From Microbacterium sp. SORGH_AS_0969 (GTDB lineage: Bacteria > Actinomycetota > Actinomycetes > Actinomycetales > Microbacteriaceae): 64,000 nt of DNA. How positions within the stretch are numbered: the first letter of the stretch is position 1; each line of letters starts with the position of its first letter. The stretch spans positions 1,984,001-2,048,000 of the forward strand of contig NZ_JAUTAG010000001.1 of NCBI RefSeq assembly GCF_030818255.1, given 5' to 3'. The notes below the pieces were generated by a model, which was not told the DNA's origin, searched no databases, and worked only from the letters and a program-made list of their open reading frames with translations. Both the position numbers and the translations under genes were made by a program. This document shows positions 17,812 through 26,302 of the stretch, piece after piece.

Positions 17812-19482
17812 ATGACTGCCCGACCCGCCGCCCGCCTCCTGGGTGTGCTCCGCGATACCCGCGAGTCGATCGTGTCGGTATTCGCGAACCGCAACCTTGC
17901 ACGGATGCAGTACGCACTGCTCACCTCGCTGATCGGCGATCTCGCCTTCGCGACAGCCGTGACGGTGTGGGCCTTCGGCGAGGGCGGAGCGACGGCGGTC
18001 GCGATCCTCACGGCCGCCCGTCTCGCCGCGGCCGCGATCACCGCTCCCTTCGCCGCGGCGGTGAGCGACCGTCTGTCGCGTCGGACCACGCTGCTGATCA
18101 CCCTCGGCATCCGGATCGCGGTGATCGCCGCCGCCGCCGTCTGCCTCGTCGCCGAGGTCGACAGTCCGTGGCCGGTGTACATCCTCGCGGGGGCGGCGGG
18201 TGTGCTCGTGGCTCCCTTCCGCACGGCGCAGCGCGCGTGGATGCCGACCCTCGCCGCGCATCCGCGTGAGCTCGCCGCCGCGAACGCCACCAGCGGGACC
18301 CTCGAGAGTCTCGCCGTCTTCATCGGACCGGCCCTGGGCGGTCTGCTGCTCTTCGTCACGAGCGTGCCCGTCGTCTTCGGGGTCACCGTCGTGGCGTTGA
18401 CGATCGCCGTCGTCGCCATCGTGCTGATACGTCCCCCTTCGCGGCTCAATCCGGTGGCCGTCGCTGCACATGAAGAGGCGGGGAGCTTCGTGCGAGAGCT
18501 GTCGGCGGGCTTCAGCACGGTGTTCGGCAGCAGTGATCTGCGTGTCGTCACCGGCCAGGTGTGCGCGCAGACCTTCCTCGGCGGTGCAGCCAAAGTGCTG
18601 CTCGTCGTGATCGCTGTGCAGATCGTCGGCACCGGCGCCGAGGGGGTGGGGCTGCTCGAGGCCGTTCTCGGTGTGGGCGCCCTCGTCGGCGGGCTCGTTG
18701 CGATCGCGCGCGCGTCGCGGCAGCGGCTCGGCTGGGACATGACCCTCGGCGTGCTGCTGTGGTCGGTGCCGTTGCTGCTCGTCGCGCTCGTGCCCCACGT
18801 GAGCATCGTGATCGCGGTGCTGCTGATCGTGGGGGCGGCCAACCCGGTCGTCGACATCAACCTCGACACCATCGTGCAGCGTATGACGCCCGAGCACCGG
18901 ATGGCGCGAGTGTTCGGCGCCCTCGACACCTGTTACATCACCACGCAGGCCCTCGGCTCGCTCGCCATGGTGCCACTGCTCGACCTCGTGGGCCTGCGGT
19001 GGTCGCTCGTCGTGATCGCCGTGCCCGTGGCGGCTGTGGCGCTGCTGAGCCTGCGGCGGATGCGGGAGATGGACCGCCGCCTGCGGGCACCGGAGTCGCT
19101 GGGACTGCTCCAGCGGATTCCGTGGTTCGCCTCGCTCACGCCGGCGACGCAGGAGTCGCTGGCGCATTCGCTCGTGCGCGTCGAGGTGCCGGCCGGAACC
19201 GCGGTCGTCACGCAGGGCGACGACGGCGACGAGCTGTTCGTCATCGAGGCGGGCAGCGTCGAGGTGACGCAGGACGGGCGCCTGCTCCGCACGCAGGACG
19301 CGGGCAGCTTCTTCGGCGAGATCGCCCTGCTGTACGACACCCCGCGCTCCGCGACCGTCACGGCCCTCACCGACACGACGCTGTTGTCCCTGCATCGCGA
19401 CGCGTTCCTGGGCGCGGTGACGGGGGTGAGCCGCTCGCTCGCCGAAGACGTCGCCACCACGCGGCTGACGTTCCGCGGCTGA
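17812..19482 (+). CDS. MFS transporter with C-terminal cyclic-nucleotide-binding domain
   Basis: A 556-residue membrane protein. About 400 residues form an MFS-type (DHA/MFS_3) transporter with about 12 hydrophobic segments and a SDRLSRR loop between helices 2 and 3. The last 130 residues are a CRP-like cNMP-binding domain (PWFASLTPATQ, VVTQGDDGDELFVI), with the phosphate-binding cassette FFGEIALLYDTPRSATV holding the conserved Glu and Arg that grip cAMP. The ATG at 17812 is chosen over an upstream GTG because GAGGTGA lies at the right distance. Its divergent neighbour is an adenylate cyclase, suggesting that cAMP made next door gates this transporter. Its cargo is unknown. Confidence 0.92.
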   Translation: MTARPAARLLGVLRDTRESIVSVFANRNLARMQYALLTSLIGDLAFATAVTVWAFGEGGATAVAILTAARLAAAAITAPFAAAVSDRLSRRTTLLITLGIRIAVIAAAAVCLVAEVDSPWPVYILAGAAGVLVAPFRTAQRAWMPTLAAHPRELAAANATSGTLESLAVFIGPALGGLLLFVTSVPVVFGVTVVALTIAVVAIVLIRPPSRLNPVAVAAHEEAGSFVRELSAGFSTVFGSSDLRVVTGQVCAQTFLGGAAKVLLVVIAVQIVGTGAEGVGLLEAVLGVGALVGGLVAIARASRQRLGWDMTLGVLLWSVPLLLVALVPHVSIVIAVLLIVGAANPVVDINLDTIVQRMTPEHRMARVFGALDTCYITTQALGSLAMVPLLDLVGLRWSLVVIAVPVAAVALLSLRRMREMDRRLRAPESLGLLQRIPWFASLTPATQESLAHSLVRVEVPAGTAVVTQGDDGDELFVIEAGSVEVTQDGRLLRTQDAGSFFGEIALLYDTPRSATVTALTDTTLLSLHRDAFLGAVTGVSRSLAEDVATTRLTFRG

Positions 19483-19488
19483 GCCCTC

Positions 19489-19511
19489 ACCCCCGTAGGA
19501 GGAACGGGGGT
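19489..19511. terminator. Bidirectional terminator between convergent genes
   Basis: An 8-bp perfect stem ACCCCCGT/ACGGGGGT (19489-19496 and 19504-19511) sits between the convergent MFS and nitrilase genes and touches the nitrilase stop codon. Confidence 0.65.
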
Positions 19512-20314
19512 CAGACGCGGTGGCCGTTGGCCAGGACCGGGATCTTCGCCCGGGTGTCGGGAACGGCGGCGAGCGCGTCGGCGAGGTCCACGACGACGGT
19601 GTCGGGCGCGTCGCCGAGACGCACGACGTCGGCGCCGTCGGCTCCGATGACACCGCTGTAGCCGATGCCGGTCGGTGCTCCGACGCCGTCGTCGCGGCCG
19701 ATCGTGCGCGGGTCGGCCTGGCCCACCGCCACCACCACGCTGGTCGTGTCGAGGGCGCGTGCGCGCGTCAGCAGTTCCCAGTGCTCGCGCTTTCCGGGGC
19801 CCGAGCCCCACGATGCGCAGACGATCACGAGCTGCGCGCCATCGTCGGCGAGAGCGCGGAACAGCTCGGGGAAGCGCACGTCGTAGCACGTGGCCACCCC
19901 GATGCGCACGTCGCCGAGATCGAAGACGACGGGGTGCTCCCCGGGTTCGACGGCATCCGATTCTCGGTATCCGAACGCGTCGTAGAGGTGGATCTTGTCG
20001 TACCGCGCCTCGACCCCGCCGGTGACCAGCAGGGTGTTGCGCACGCGATCGGCGGTCGCAGCCGGGGTGAACATCCCCACGACGACGGTGACCCCCGCGT
20101 CGCGGGCGATGCGGCGCACCTCACCGGCCCACTCCCCGTCGGTCGGTTGAGCGAGTTCGGCGAGATCGGGGCCGGCGAATCGGCACATCACCGCCTCGGG
20201 AAAGACGACGAGGTCGGCGCCGTCGGCGGCCGCTCTCTCGGTCTCGCGGGCGATGATGTCGAGGTTCTCGACGGGATCGGAACCGGCGACGACCTGGGCC
20301 AGGGCGATGCGCAT
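19511..20314 (-). CDS. Nitrilase-superfamily carbon-nitrogen hydrolase
   Basis: A 267-residue amidase/nitrilase-fold enzyme. The catalytic triad is visible as E40 (VVFPEAVM), K107 (YDKIHLYD) and C143 (VATCYDVRFPE). The motifs resemble the omega-amidase/deaminated-glutathione amidase (Nit) branch, which hydrolyses small amides. GAAGGAGA precedes the ATG. It is divergent from a GntR regulator whose operator lies in the 46-bp gap, and is probably part of one regulon with the MFS transporter at 21164 and the DUF2848 protein at 22640. The physiological amide or nitrile is unknown. Confidence 0.92.
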   Translation of the reverse strand: MRIALAQVVAGSDPVENLDIIARETERAAADGADLVVFPEAVMCRFAGPDLAELAQPTDGEWAGEVRRIARDAGVTVVVGMFTPAATADRVRNTLLVTGGVEARYDKIHLYDAFGYRESDAVEPGEHPVVFDLGDVRIGVATCYDVRFPELFRALADDGAQLVIVCASWGSGPGKREHWELLTRARALDTTSVVVAVGQADPRTIGRDDGVGAPTGIGYSGVIGADGADVVRLGDAPDTVVVDLADALAAVPDTRAKIPVLANGHRV

Positions 20315-20347
20315 GAGTGTCTCCTTCGTGACGGGTCTCCCCGTGTT

Positions 20348-20364
20348 GTATACCTGATGTATGC
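20348..20364. promoter_or_regulatory. GntR operator GTATAC-N5-GTATGC
   Basis: Two GTAT half-sites spaced by five bases lie between the nitrilase and GntR genes and overlap the GntR start codon. The perfect form, GTATAC-N5-GTATAC, recurs at 22572-22588 between the MFS and DUF2848 genes. Confidence 0.72.
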
Positions 20365-21020
20365 CTTCAGCTGAGCCGCGGTCCGGCCGCGACCGTGCCC
20401 TCGGACACCTTCGTGTGCTGTTGACCGACCCCGAGGTCGAGGGTGATTTCATCAATGAGCAGGATGTCGCCGACGCCGTGGGCGTCTCGCGCACGCCGGT
20501 GCGCGAAGCCCTGCTCATCCTGGCCTCGGAGGGGCTCGTCGACCTCGAACCGCGGCGCGGTGCGCGCGTCGCGGCGCTGACGCCGCGCGAGACCGCTGAG
20601 CTGATGGAGATGCGTGGCCTGATGGAACGGTTCGCGGTGCAGCGGGCGCTGTCGCAGCACGTGTCTCCGCACGAGGCGCTCGCCGAGATCATGCGTCGGC
20701 AGGAGGCCGTGACCGAGGGCTTGGATCGCCTTTCGTTCGAACAGGCCCGGGCGTGCATCGAGCTCGACCGCCAATTCCACCAGGCGCTCGTGGATGCCGC
20801 GGGAAACACCCTGCTCTCGCGCAGCTATGCGGCGCTGCGCGAGCGTCAGGTGCGCGTCGGTATCGCCGCGCTCGGCATCGGTCCGTCGCGGTGGCAGGCC
20901 GTCACGCACGAGCACGGCGCGATCGTCGATGCCCTGCGCGCGGGGGATCAGGCCGCCGCCGAGAAAGCCATAGACGACCATCTGAACATCACCCTCCGCA
21001 CGATTCTGACCGGTTCCTAA
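20361..21020 (+). CDS. GntR-family transcriptional regulator (FCD domain)
   Basis: A 219-residue FadR/FCD-type repressor. The winged helix is at the N-terminus (INEQDVADAVGVSRTPVREALLILASEGLV, residues about 31-60), followed by an all-helical FCD effector domain with the metal-ligand pattern ELDRQFHQAL and a later H. The ATG at 20361 lies inside the operator and has no ribosome binding site; a TATACC hexamer 6 nt upstream suggests a leaderless transcript, so binding would directly block its own expression. It likely controls the nitrilase, MHS transporter and DUF2848 genes. Confidence 0.93.
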   Translation: MPSAEPRSGRDRALGHLRVLLTDPEVEGDFINEQDVADAVGVSRTPVREALLILASEGLVDLEPRRGARVAALTPRETAELMEMRGLMERFAVQRALSQHVSPHEALAEIMRRQEAVTEGLDRLSFEQARACIELDRQFHQALVDAAGNTLLSRSYAALRERQVRVGIAALGIGPSRWQAVTHEHGAIVDALRAGDQAAAEKAIDDHLNITLRTILTGS

Positions 21021-21119
21021 GACGCACGCCCCGGCAGGGGCGGAAGACCCGCGGCCCGTTGGCCTACGGCCTGTCGCGACCCGCGGACCATCCACCTGCG
21101 GCCAGTTGCCCCGCGGCCC

Positions 21120-21154
21120 GCCTGACCGGCGGCCCATCGGTCCGCCGGTCAGGC
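21120..21154. terminator. Bidirectional terminator between GntR and MFS genes
   Basis: A perfect 13-bp stem beginning GCCTGACCGG with a 9-nt loop lies between the convergent genes. The rest of 21021-21163 is GC-rich with no gene seen. Confidence 0.75.
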
Positions 21155-21163
21155 GCCGGCGCG

Positions 21164-22510
21164 CTAGGACGCGACGCGCGACGAGGCGAGCACGTCGAGA
21201 TACTCCTCGTCTTCGGCGTGCTGGGGGTTGCGCCCGAGCAGCAGGCCGACCACGGTGAGCACAGCAGCCACCCCGAGGTAGATCGCCGGAGCGACCCAAC
21301 TGCCCGTCGCGCTCAGCAGTGCCGTGAAGATCACCGGTGCGAGGGCTCCACCGAACACGCCGGCGATCGTGTACGCCAGCGAGGAGCCCGTGTAGCGCAG
21401 GCGTGGGCTGAACTGCTCCGTGATGAACGCGGCCTGGGGCCCGTACATGAAGGAGTGGATCGCGAGGCCCACCACGACACCCAGGATGAACAGAGGTTGC
21501 GACCCTCCGCCGATCATGACGAAGAAGACGAACGGCCAGACAGCCGCGGCGACGGCCGCGATCGCGTACAGCACGCGACGGTTGACGAGGTCGCTGAGCC
21601 AGCCGGCGAGCGGGATGAGGGCGAGCTGGAACGCGGAGCCGATGAGGGTGGCGGTGAGCACCTGCGAGCGGTCCATGCCGAGCTGTGTCAGGCCGTAGGT
21701 GAGGGTGAACACCGTGAACATCGCGTAGAGGATGTCGGGGGCGAGCCGGCAGAGGATGGCGGCGAGCAGGCCACGGCCCTCGAGGCGGAACACGTCTCGG
21801 ACGGGCGCTTCGGGGCGGTCGCCGGACTGCTCGATCGCGCGGAAGATCGGGGTGTCTTCGAGTGCGAGGCGGATCCACAGGCCGAACGCGACGAGCACGG
21901 CCGACAGCAGGAACGCGACGCGCCAACCCCACGCCAGGAACTGCTCGTCGGTGAGCATGAGTGTCAGGGCCGCGAGAACGCCGTTGGCGAGCAGGTTGCC
22001 CGCGGGCGGTCCGACCTGCGCGGCTGAGGCCCAGAACCCCCGCCGTCGCGGTGTGCCGAACTCGCTCGACAGCAGCACGGCACCGCCCCACTCGCCGCCG
22101 ACGCCGACGCCCTGCGCGAAGCGCAGCAGCACGAGAATGACCGCGGCGAGCGGTCCGACGGCGTCGTAGGTGGGGAGCACGCCGATGAGGAAGGTGGCGA
22201 CGCCCACGAGCATGAGCGTGATCACGAGCACCTTCTTGCGGCCGATCTTGTCGCCGAGTCGGCCGAAGACGATGCCGCCCACGGGGCGCGAGAGGTAGCC
22301 GACCGCGTAGGTCGAGAAGGCCAGGAGGGCGCCCGTCAGCGGGTCGCTCTCGGGGAAGAACAGCGCCGGAAAGACGACGGCCGCGGCCGCGGAGTAGACG
22401 GCGAAGTCGTACCACTCCAGAGCGGTGCCGGTGAGGCTGGCGGTGTAGGCCTTGGCGAGTGAGCGTTTGTGCTCTCGGCCGTGCAGCGCTCCGTGTCGAA
22501 CGTTCGTCAT
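21164..22510 (-). CDS. MFS transporter of the metabolite:H+ symporter (MHS) family
   Basis: A 448-residue, 12-helix transporter. The N-terminus LTGTALEWYDFAVYSAAAAVVFPALFFP and the loop GRLGDKIGRKKVLV are diagnostic of the MHS family (ShiA/KgtP/ProP type), which imports carboxylates and related small acids with protons. RFAQGVGVGGEWGGA is the family's helix 4 motif. It is divergent from the DUF2848 gene, and a perfect copy of the GntR operator lies between them. It probably brings in the acid or amide that the nitrilase and DUF2848 proteins act on. Confidence 0.94.
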   Translation of the reverse strand: MTNVRHGALHGREHKRSLAKAYTASLTGTALEWYDFAVYSAAAAVVFPALFFPESDPLTGALLAFSTYAVGYLSRPVGGIVFGRLGDKIGRKKVLVITLMLVGVATFLIGVLPTYDAVGPLAAVILVLLRFAQGVGVGGEWGGAVLLSSEFGTPRRRGFWASAAQVGPPAGNLLANGVLAALTLMLTDEQFLAWGWRVAFLLSAVLVAFGLWIRLALEDTPIFRAIEQSGDRPEAPVRDVFRLEGRGLLAAILCRLAPDILYAMFTVFTLTYGLTQLGMDRSQVLTATLIGSAFQLALIPLAGWLSDLVNRRVLYAIAAVAAAVWPFVFFVMIGGGSQPLFILGVVVGLAIHSFMYGPQAAFITEQFSPRLRYTGSSLAYTIAGVFGGALAPVIFTALLSATGSWVAPAIYLGVAAVLTVVGLLLGRNPQHAEDEEYLDVLASSRVAS

Positions 22511-22571
22511 GAGGGTCCCATCTGGTGTCGGCGAACCGCGTCGGTGCGTTTCCGTTCCCCTCATACTTGCT

Positions 22572-22588
22572 GTATACACGACGTATAC
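22572..22588. promoter_or_regulatory. GntR operator GTATAC-N5-GTATAC
   Basis: A perfect repeat of the self-complementary GTATAC around five bases, in the divergent MFS/DUF2848 promoter region. Its sister site at 20348 overlaps the GntR start. Confidence 0.75.
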
Positions 22589-22639
22589 GCAACCGATACG
22601 GCGAGATTTTCTCTCGTCGTAACACCGAGAAGAGGCGAC

Positions 22640-23329
22640 GTGAGCATTCTGGAGTTCGAGATCATCGGCGAGGACACCCTCGTCACCGTCGACGTGCAGC
22701 ACCTGTACAACGCCGGGTACGCCGGTCGTGACCAGGCCGCCGTGCGGCACCACATCGACGAACTCGCGGAGCTCGGGGTGCCCGCGCCGACGACGATCCC
22801 GTCGCTGTACCCGGTGTCGTCCTACCTCGCCCGGCAAGGCGACCTGGTCGAGGCTCAGCACGAGCGCACCTCGGGCGAGGCCGAGTGGGGCATCGTCATC
22901 GCGGGTCCCGCGGCCGACGACGTGCTGCTGACCGTGGCCTGCGACCACACCGACCGCGCCCTCGAGGTGCACGGTGTGGCGTGGAGCAAGAACGCCGGTC
23001 CCGACGTGCTCGGGCGTCGGGCATGGCGCCTGTCGTCGCTGGGCGGGCGCGCCGACGATCTGCGCCTGCGAGCCTGGGTGGGTACCGAGCGCACCCTCAT
23101 TCAGGACGGCCGCGTGGGCGAACTGCTGTCGCCGCAGTACTGGCTCGACGTGCTCGCCGAGCGCGGTGAGCGGCAGGCGGGTGTCGCCCTCATCTCGGGC
23201 ACCATCCCGATGATCGCCGGCGTCGACCAGTTCACCGACCGCTGGGAGGTCGAGCTGCTCGATGAGACCACCGGGGAGTCCAGCGTCGTCCGCTACGACG
23301 TCGAACGGATGCCGACGCCGATCGGCTGA
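22640..23329 (+). CDS. DUF2848 family protein
   Basis: A 229-residue soluble protein starting with GTG behind GAGAAGAGG. Its sequence (FLxF-like start, VTVDVQHLYNAGYAGRD, SLYPVSSYL, SGEAEWGIVIAG, VACDHTDRALEVHGVAWSKN) matches DUF2848, a family related to the fumarylacetoacetate hydrolase fold; D and E residues in these motifs could bind a metal. No member has a well-known reaction that I can assign. Its sharing of an operator with an MHS transporter, a nitrilase and a GntR regulator suggests a step in the breakdown of a small carboxylic compound. Confidence 0.85.
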   Translation: MSILEFEIIGEDTLVTVDVQHLYNAGYAGRDQAAVRHHIDELAELGVPAPTTIPSLYPVSSYLARQGDLVEAQHERTSGEAEWGIVIAGPAADDVLLTVACDHTDRALEVHGVAWSKNAGPDVLGRRAWRLSSLGGRADDLRLRAWVGTERTLIQDGRVGELLSPQYWLDVLAERGERQAGVALISGTIPMIAGVDQFTDRWEVELLDETTGESSVVRYDVERMPTPIG

Positions 23330-23461
23330 TCCCCACCGGCGACCGCGTCGGGCGGAACCCCGGGACGCGGGGACTCTCCGCGCGACGGGGGTTGCCGCAG
23401 TTCGTCGCTTCGGGGGTGCCGGAGGCGACAGATCGTGGCAATCGGTGGACGGAGGAGGGGT

Positions 23462-23502
23462 GGATGCCGGGAGTCAGGCCGAGGGCCCGAGTCCTGGCAT
23501 CC
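23462..23502. terminator. Terminator in the 23330-23559 gap
   Basis: An 11-bp stem (GGATGCCGGGA with TCCTGGCATCC, one G-U pair) lies between the convergent DUF2848 and kinase/phosphatase genes. The rest of the gap shows no gene. Confidence 0.65.
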
Positions 23503-23559
23503 GGGATCGCTCAGTCGGACGACGTGAGAGCCGCGCCGTTCCCGTTGCGCTCGATGTCG

Positions 23560-24786
23560 TCACACGAGGGGCGGGGCCGGAGCCAGACGCAGCGCCCCGG
23601 ATGCCGTGACCTCGAGCCGCACGGCATCCAGGCCGTCCACGACGAGGTCGGCGGTCAGCTCCTCATCGGCCGTGGTGCCGGTCAGCGCCAGCACCGCGCA
23701 CCCCGCGGCCCGTGCTGCGGCGATGCCGGCCGGGGCGTCCTCGACGACGAGGCAGCGTGACGGGTCGACGCCGAGGCGGGCGGCGGCGGTGAGGAACGGC
23801 TCCGGGTGCGGCTTGCCGTTGACGACGTCGTCGACCGTGACGAACACCGCGGGCTGCGCGTAGCCGGCCGCAGCGAGGCGAGCCGTCGCGATCGGCACCG
23901 ACCCCGACGTCACGATTGCTCGACGTTCGGCGGGCACCGAGGCGAAGAACTCCGCGGCGCCGCGGATCGGCCGCAGGCCCACGGCATCCGTCACCTCGAG
24001 ATCGGTGACGTGCGCGATCGCCTCGGCGTGCCGGTCGGAGGGCAGCAGATGCCCCACGAGCGTGCGCGCGGGCTGTCCGTGATTGGCGTGCAGGGCCTCC
24101 ATCGACACCTCGAAGTGCTCGGCGAACCGGCGCCAGGAGCGGACGACGGATGCCGTGGAGTCGACCAGTGTCCCGTCGAGGTCGAAGAGCACGGCGTCGA
24201 ACTCGCGGGTAAAGATGTCTGCGCTCGTGTCGACCGGCCGGCGGAGCCCGAGCGCAGGGAGCACCCGGGCCAGCTGCTGCGCGGTCGAGAGTTCCGCATC
24301 CACGGTGATCACCGGGATCGCGGGTGCGACGGGCGCGGTTTCGGGGCGGTGCGCGTCACGGGACGCTCCCCGGGAGGCGCGACGGGATGCCAGCACCGCG
24401 GGGTCTCCGTCGACGTGGATGACGTGCGGCTCGGCGGGGGCGAGAGCCGCGCGCAGCGCTTCCCACTCAGCGCCGCCCGCGAGCTCCGCGGTGAAGGGGG
24501 CGACGACCACGACGCGGCCGGCCGTGGACAGTGCATCCGCCGCCGTGGCGCGAAGTGCGGCGTAGCGTCCGGCGCGGATCGCGGCGGCGTGCGGCGAGGT
24601 GAGCCAGTGGTCGCCGAGCACCCCCGCAGGCAGGGCGTCGAGCAGGGGCGTCGTGACGCTGTCGAGGTCGATCAAGGGCGCCCGGAGCCGCTCGGCGATC
24701 GCGCGGCCGAGCGTGCTCTTGCCGCTCCCGGCGGTCCCGGCGACGACGACGGCGAGCGGATCGGGAAGTTGACACGGCGACGGCAT
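23560..24786 (-). CDS. P-loop kinase fused to HAD-family sugar phosphatase
   Basis: A 408-residue two-domain protein. The N-terminal part has Walker A GTAGSGKST (near residues 17-25) and resembles small-molecule kinases of the gluconate/shikimate kinase type. The C-terminal half is a HAD subfamily IA phosphatase with motif I FDLDGTLVDST, motif II IVTSGS, lysine in NGKPHPEPF and VVEDAPAG. A kinase and a phosphatase in one chain is rare. I chose the ATG at 24786: TATCGT sits 6 nt before it, fitting a leaderless transcript; an in-frame ATG at 24822 would place the start inside the operator. Divergent from the FGGY kinase gene under paired operators. Confidence 0.85.
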   Translation of the reverse strand: MPSPCQLPDPLAVVVAGTAGSGKSTLGRAIAERLRAPLIDLDSVTTPLLDALPAGVLGDHWLTSPHAAAIRAGRYAALRATAADALSTAGRVVVVAPFTAELAGGAEWEALRAALAPAEPHVIHVDGDPAVLASRRASRGASRDAHRPETAPVAPAIPVITVDAELSTAQQLARVLPALGLRRPVDTSADIFTREFDAVLFDLDGTLVDSTASVVRSWRRFAEHFEVSMEALHANHGQPARTLVGHLLPSDRHAEAIAHVTDLEVTDAVGLRPIRGAAEFFASVPAERRAIVTSGSVPIATARLAAAGYAQPAVFVTVDDVVNGKPHPEPFLTAAARLGVDPSRCLVVEDAPAGIAAARAAGCAVLALTGTTADEELTADLVVDGLDAVRLEVTASGALRLAPAPPLV

Positions 24787-24808
24787 ACCTCCACGATAGA
24801 CGTAGCAA

Positions 24809-24820
24809 GTCACCGGTGTC
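24809..24820. promoter_or_regulatory. Operator GTCACCGGTGTC, copy 1
   Basis: A near-perfect palindrome around ACCGGT, upstream of the leftward kinase/phosphatase gene. Its mirror lies 67 bp away at 24876 and a third copy at 34162. A LacI protein is the likely ligand. Confidence 0.72.
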
Positions 24821-24869
24821 ATGCTCGAAATTCCGGGACTCGAAGAAGTTCCGGAAAGGACGGCCGCGC

Positions 24870-26240
24870 ATGCAAGACACCGGTGACATGGCGACGGGCC
24901 CCTCGCGCCTCCACGCGGGCATCGATCTCGGCAGCACGGGCATCAAGATGCTCGTCATCGACGACGCCGGAACCGAGCTCGCCGCCGCCCAGGTGCCCAC
25001 ACCCTGGCGTGTGGGCGAGGGCGGAACCACCGACATCGACGCGGGCGATCTGCTCGCCGCAGTTCGCGCGCTGATCGATCTGGTGGACGCCGAGCTCGCG
25101 CCTCTGACCGCCGACCCGCTCACCTCGCTCGCCGTCGCGGGCATGGGCGAGACCGGCATCCTGATCGACGCGGACGGCGTCGCCGCCGGCCCGGGCTTCG
25201 CGTGGTTCGACCCGCGCGGGTGGGAGCAGATCGCCGCGTTCCCCGCCGTCGTGCGCGAGGAGTTCGCCGGACGCACGGGATTGCCCCTCGGCGCCCAGGT
25301 GAGCGTCGCCAAGCTCGCGTGGCTGCGCGACCAGGGCACGTCGCTCCAGGGTCTGCGTTGGCTCGACCTCCCCGAGTTCGTCGTCGCCGCCCTCGGGGGA
25401 GACGTGGCGCTCGAGCTCTCGCTCGCCTCACGCACCGGGCTCATCGACCAGGACTCCGGTGCGGCCTGGCCCGCGATGCTCGACGCGCTGGGGGTCGACG
25501 CCGACCTGTTGCCGCCGCTGCGCGGAGGCGGACTGCCCTGGGGCGTGGCATCCGACGCTCTCGGTCCCCGCGTCGCGGGTGCCGCCCTCGCTGTCGCCGG
25601 CCACGATCACCTCGTCGCCGCCCAGGCCAACGGAACCCTGGATGCCGACGGCTACCACGTCTCCCTCGGCACCGCCGAGGTCCTTCTGCGCGTGCTCGAC
25701 GCGCCCCTGGGCTTCGCCGCACGCCAGCGCCTCGCCGACGCGCTCATCAACGAGGTGCGCCACGTCGTGCCGGGCAAGCACGTGCTCGTCGCGGGCGTCA
25801 AGACCGGGCTCCTGCTGCGCCGCGCTCTCCACGCCGCCGGGATCAGCGATCGCGCGGGTCGCGACGCCCTCGACGACGCCGTGATGGCCCTTTCCTATGA
25901 AGGGGAACTGCCGGCCGGGGCGATCGAGGTCACCGGCGCCCGCAACGACGACGGCGTCCTGCGTCTGACCCTTCACGCCGAGGCGAGCCCCGCCGAGATC
26001 TTCGGCGCCGTGCTCCGGCACAGCAACGACGAGATCGCCCAGCTCATCGCCGCCATGGACCGCGAGGTCGCCCCCGCCACGCACTCCACCCTCACCGGCG
26101 GCTGGGCGGGCATGGCCAGCGTCCGGCGCGCCCGCGCCGAGGTGCTCCCGAATCCGTCCCTGTCCACCCGCGAGCAGGACGTCGCGTACGGAGCCGCCGA
26201 CATGGCGCGGCGCCTCGTCTCGGCATCCGTCCCCTCCTGA
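24870..26240 (+). CDS. FGGY-family carbohydrate kinase (copy 2)
   Basis: A 456-residue sugar kinase. The phosphate loop GIDLGSTGIKMLV, the substrate loop FAWFDPRGWEQ, GHDHLVAAQANG and LTGGWAGMASV are all present. It is a paralogue of the kinase at 5085 and keeps the same unusual motif spellings. The ATG at 24870 has AAAGGA at 9-nt spacing; the operator at 24876-24887 lies in the first codons. The following LacD-type aldolase gene is probably co-transcribed, so this kinase likely makes the phosphate that the aldolase or a later kinase uses. Confidence 0.92.
   Translation: MQDTGDMATGPSRLHAGIDLGSTGIKMLVIDDAGTELAAAQVPTPWRVGEGGTTDIDAGDLLAAVRALIDLVDAELAPLTADPLTSLAVAGMGETGILIDADGVAAGPGFAWFDPRGWEQIAAFPAVVREEFAGRTGLPLGAQVSVAKLAWLRDQGTSLQGLRWLDLPEFVVAALGGDVALELSLASRTGLIDQDSGAAWPAMLDALGVDADLLPPLRGGGLPWGVASDALGPRVAGAALAVAGHDHLVAAQANGTLDADGYHVSLGTAEVLLRVLDAPLGFAARQRLADALINEVRHVVPGKHVLVAGVKTGLLLRRALHAAGISDRAGRDALDDAVMALSYEGELPAGAIEVTGARNDDGVLRLTLHAEASPAEIFGAVLRHSNDEIAQLIAAMDREVAPATHSTLTGGWAGMASVRRARAEVLPNPSLSTREQDVAYGAADMARRLVSASVPS
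24876..24887. promoter_or_regulatory. Operator GACACCGGTGAC, copy 2 (inside FGGY kinase gene start)
   Basis: Reverse complement of the sites at 24809 and 34162. It covers codons 3-6 of the kinase gene, where bound repressor would block transcript elongation or loop to the site 67 bp upstream. Confidence 0.7.
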
Positions 26241-26302
26241 CTTCCCACCCGCCGCGCTCATCCCGACCGGACGCGCGAACAGACCCCCAGAAAAGAGAGA
26301 TC

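Noticed and set aside
17686..19653. Large leftward open frame opposite the MFS-cNMP gene
   Set aside because: Antisense low-complexity protein with no recognisable domain.
24787..24822. Upstream ATG at 24822 as start of the kinase/phosphatase fusion
   Set aside because: It lies at the operator, has no ribosome binding site, and the -10 element fits the ATG at 24786.
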